Assembly (NCBI RefSeq): GCF_014836665.1
Contig: NZ_JACSQJ010000001.1
Coordinates: 746,387 to 810,386 of the forward strand
Origin: Luteimonas colneyensis
GTDB taxonomy: Bacteria; Pseudomonadota; Gammaproteobacteria; Xanthomonadales; Xanthomonadaceae
DNA length: 64,000 nt
Direction of reading: 5' to 3'
Below the pieces are notes generated by a model that worked only from the letters and a program-made list of their open reading frames with translations, made no database searches and was not told the origin of the DNA. This document shows positions 63,839-64,000 of this stretch, piece after piece. Every line of letters begins with the position of its first letter. Within the stretch, counting starts at the first letter, position 1. The position numbers and the translations under genes are program-made.

Positions 63839-64000
63839 ACGCCCGCACGCTCCCCGACACCCCGGCGCAGCCCGAGCACGCCACCGACGCCACCGGCGTG
63901 CTGACCGGCAACTCCGACCTGTCCGGCGTCCCCGACTGGCGCCCGTGGCCCGGTGCTGCCGAGCGCCCGACGCTGCCCGGACACGAGCACCAGATCGACC
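63835..64000 (+). CDS. Early phage gene, cut by the window edge
   Basis: The first 55 codons are seen, beginning MNARTLPDTPAQPEHATDAT and continuing Pro-rich (LSGVPDWRPWPGAAERPTLP). The protein cannot be identified from this part. Confidence 0.5.
   Translation, partial: MNARTLPDTPAQPEHATDATGVLTGNSDLSGVPDWRPWPGAAERPTLPGHEHQID

Overview
The window is a GC-rich (about 70 % G+C) gammaproteobacterial chromosome segment followed by a partial tailed-phage prophage. The host gene order fits Xanthomonadaceae of the Lysobacter/Luteimonas/Xanthomonas type: dnaX-ybaB-recR, kdkA next to a GT9 heptosyltransferase, dnaQ-rnhA-methyltransferase/gloB, fabI, ppiD, tRNA-Asp/tRNA-Val, hupB, lon, clpX, clpP, tig. 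This is a family-level guess from gene order, protein motifs and composition; nothing in the window names a species.

Host part (1-27176). A membrane glycosyltransferase is cut by the left edge. Next come a MoxR/DUF58/transglutaminase (TgpA) operon and an Slp-type lipoprotein, then the leftward dnaX-ybaB-recR-HIT block. tRNA-Ser(GGA) and the 4.5S SRP RNA follow. An LPS-core pair (Kdo kinase, heptosyltransferase), a second tRNA-Ser and a PP2C phosphatase lead to DNA-replication and methylglyoxal-detoxification genes, a lytic transglycosylase, fabI and the folding factor ppiD. The part ends with the protein quality-control run hupB-lon-clpX-clpP-tig, with a heat-shock-like promoter in front of lon, and with tRNA-Pro and tRNA-Arg.

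Junction and accessory (moron) region (27177-33990). Just after tRNA-Arg lies a decayed tyrosine integrase with an in-frame stop. The region then holds small phage genes and an intact SRAP (HMCES/YedK-like) gene. A visibly lower-GC three-gene cassette (a TIGR04255-like protein plus two unassigned proteins) comes next, then a second SRAP copy that lacks its catalytic N-terminus, a 160-aa gene and a SAM methyltransferase. Two copies of a palindrome-ended repeat and a leftover 3' end of a tail gene mark old recombination junctions. The low-GC cassette is the best candidate here for an undescribed system.

Prophage structural and replication genes (33996-59944, all leftward). Read in transcription order from the right: primase-helicase, a 260-bp array of TGTGCGG/CCGCACA repeats, terminase small and large subunits, a Mor-like regulator, gpW-like connector, portal, ClpP-protease/major-capsid fusion, decoration protein, a lysis cassette (GH108 endolysin, holin-type membrane proteins, Rz/Rz1 spanins), head-tail joining, tail tube, minor tail protein Z, tape measure, a repeat-rich 1186-aa tail protein, a lower-GC receptor-binding candidate, and tail-tip genes. 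Nearly all are joined by ATGA/GTGA overlaps. The layout is that of a lambda-like siphophage.

Phage control and early genes (60143-64000). A CII-like regulator, a Cro-like repressor and a divergent CI-like repressor surround an operator of two CTTAAG boxes. The same promoter/operator design appears again at 62788-62817 and would place the rightward early operon (62950 to the window edge) under CI control. The prophage's active integrase and right attachment site are not in this window.
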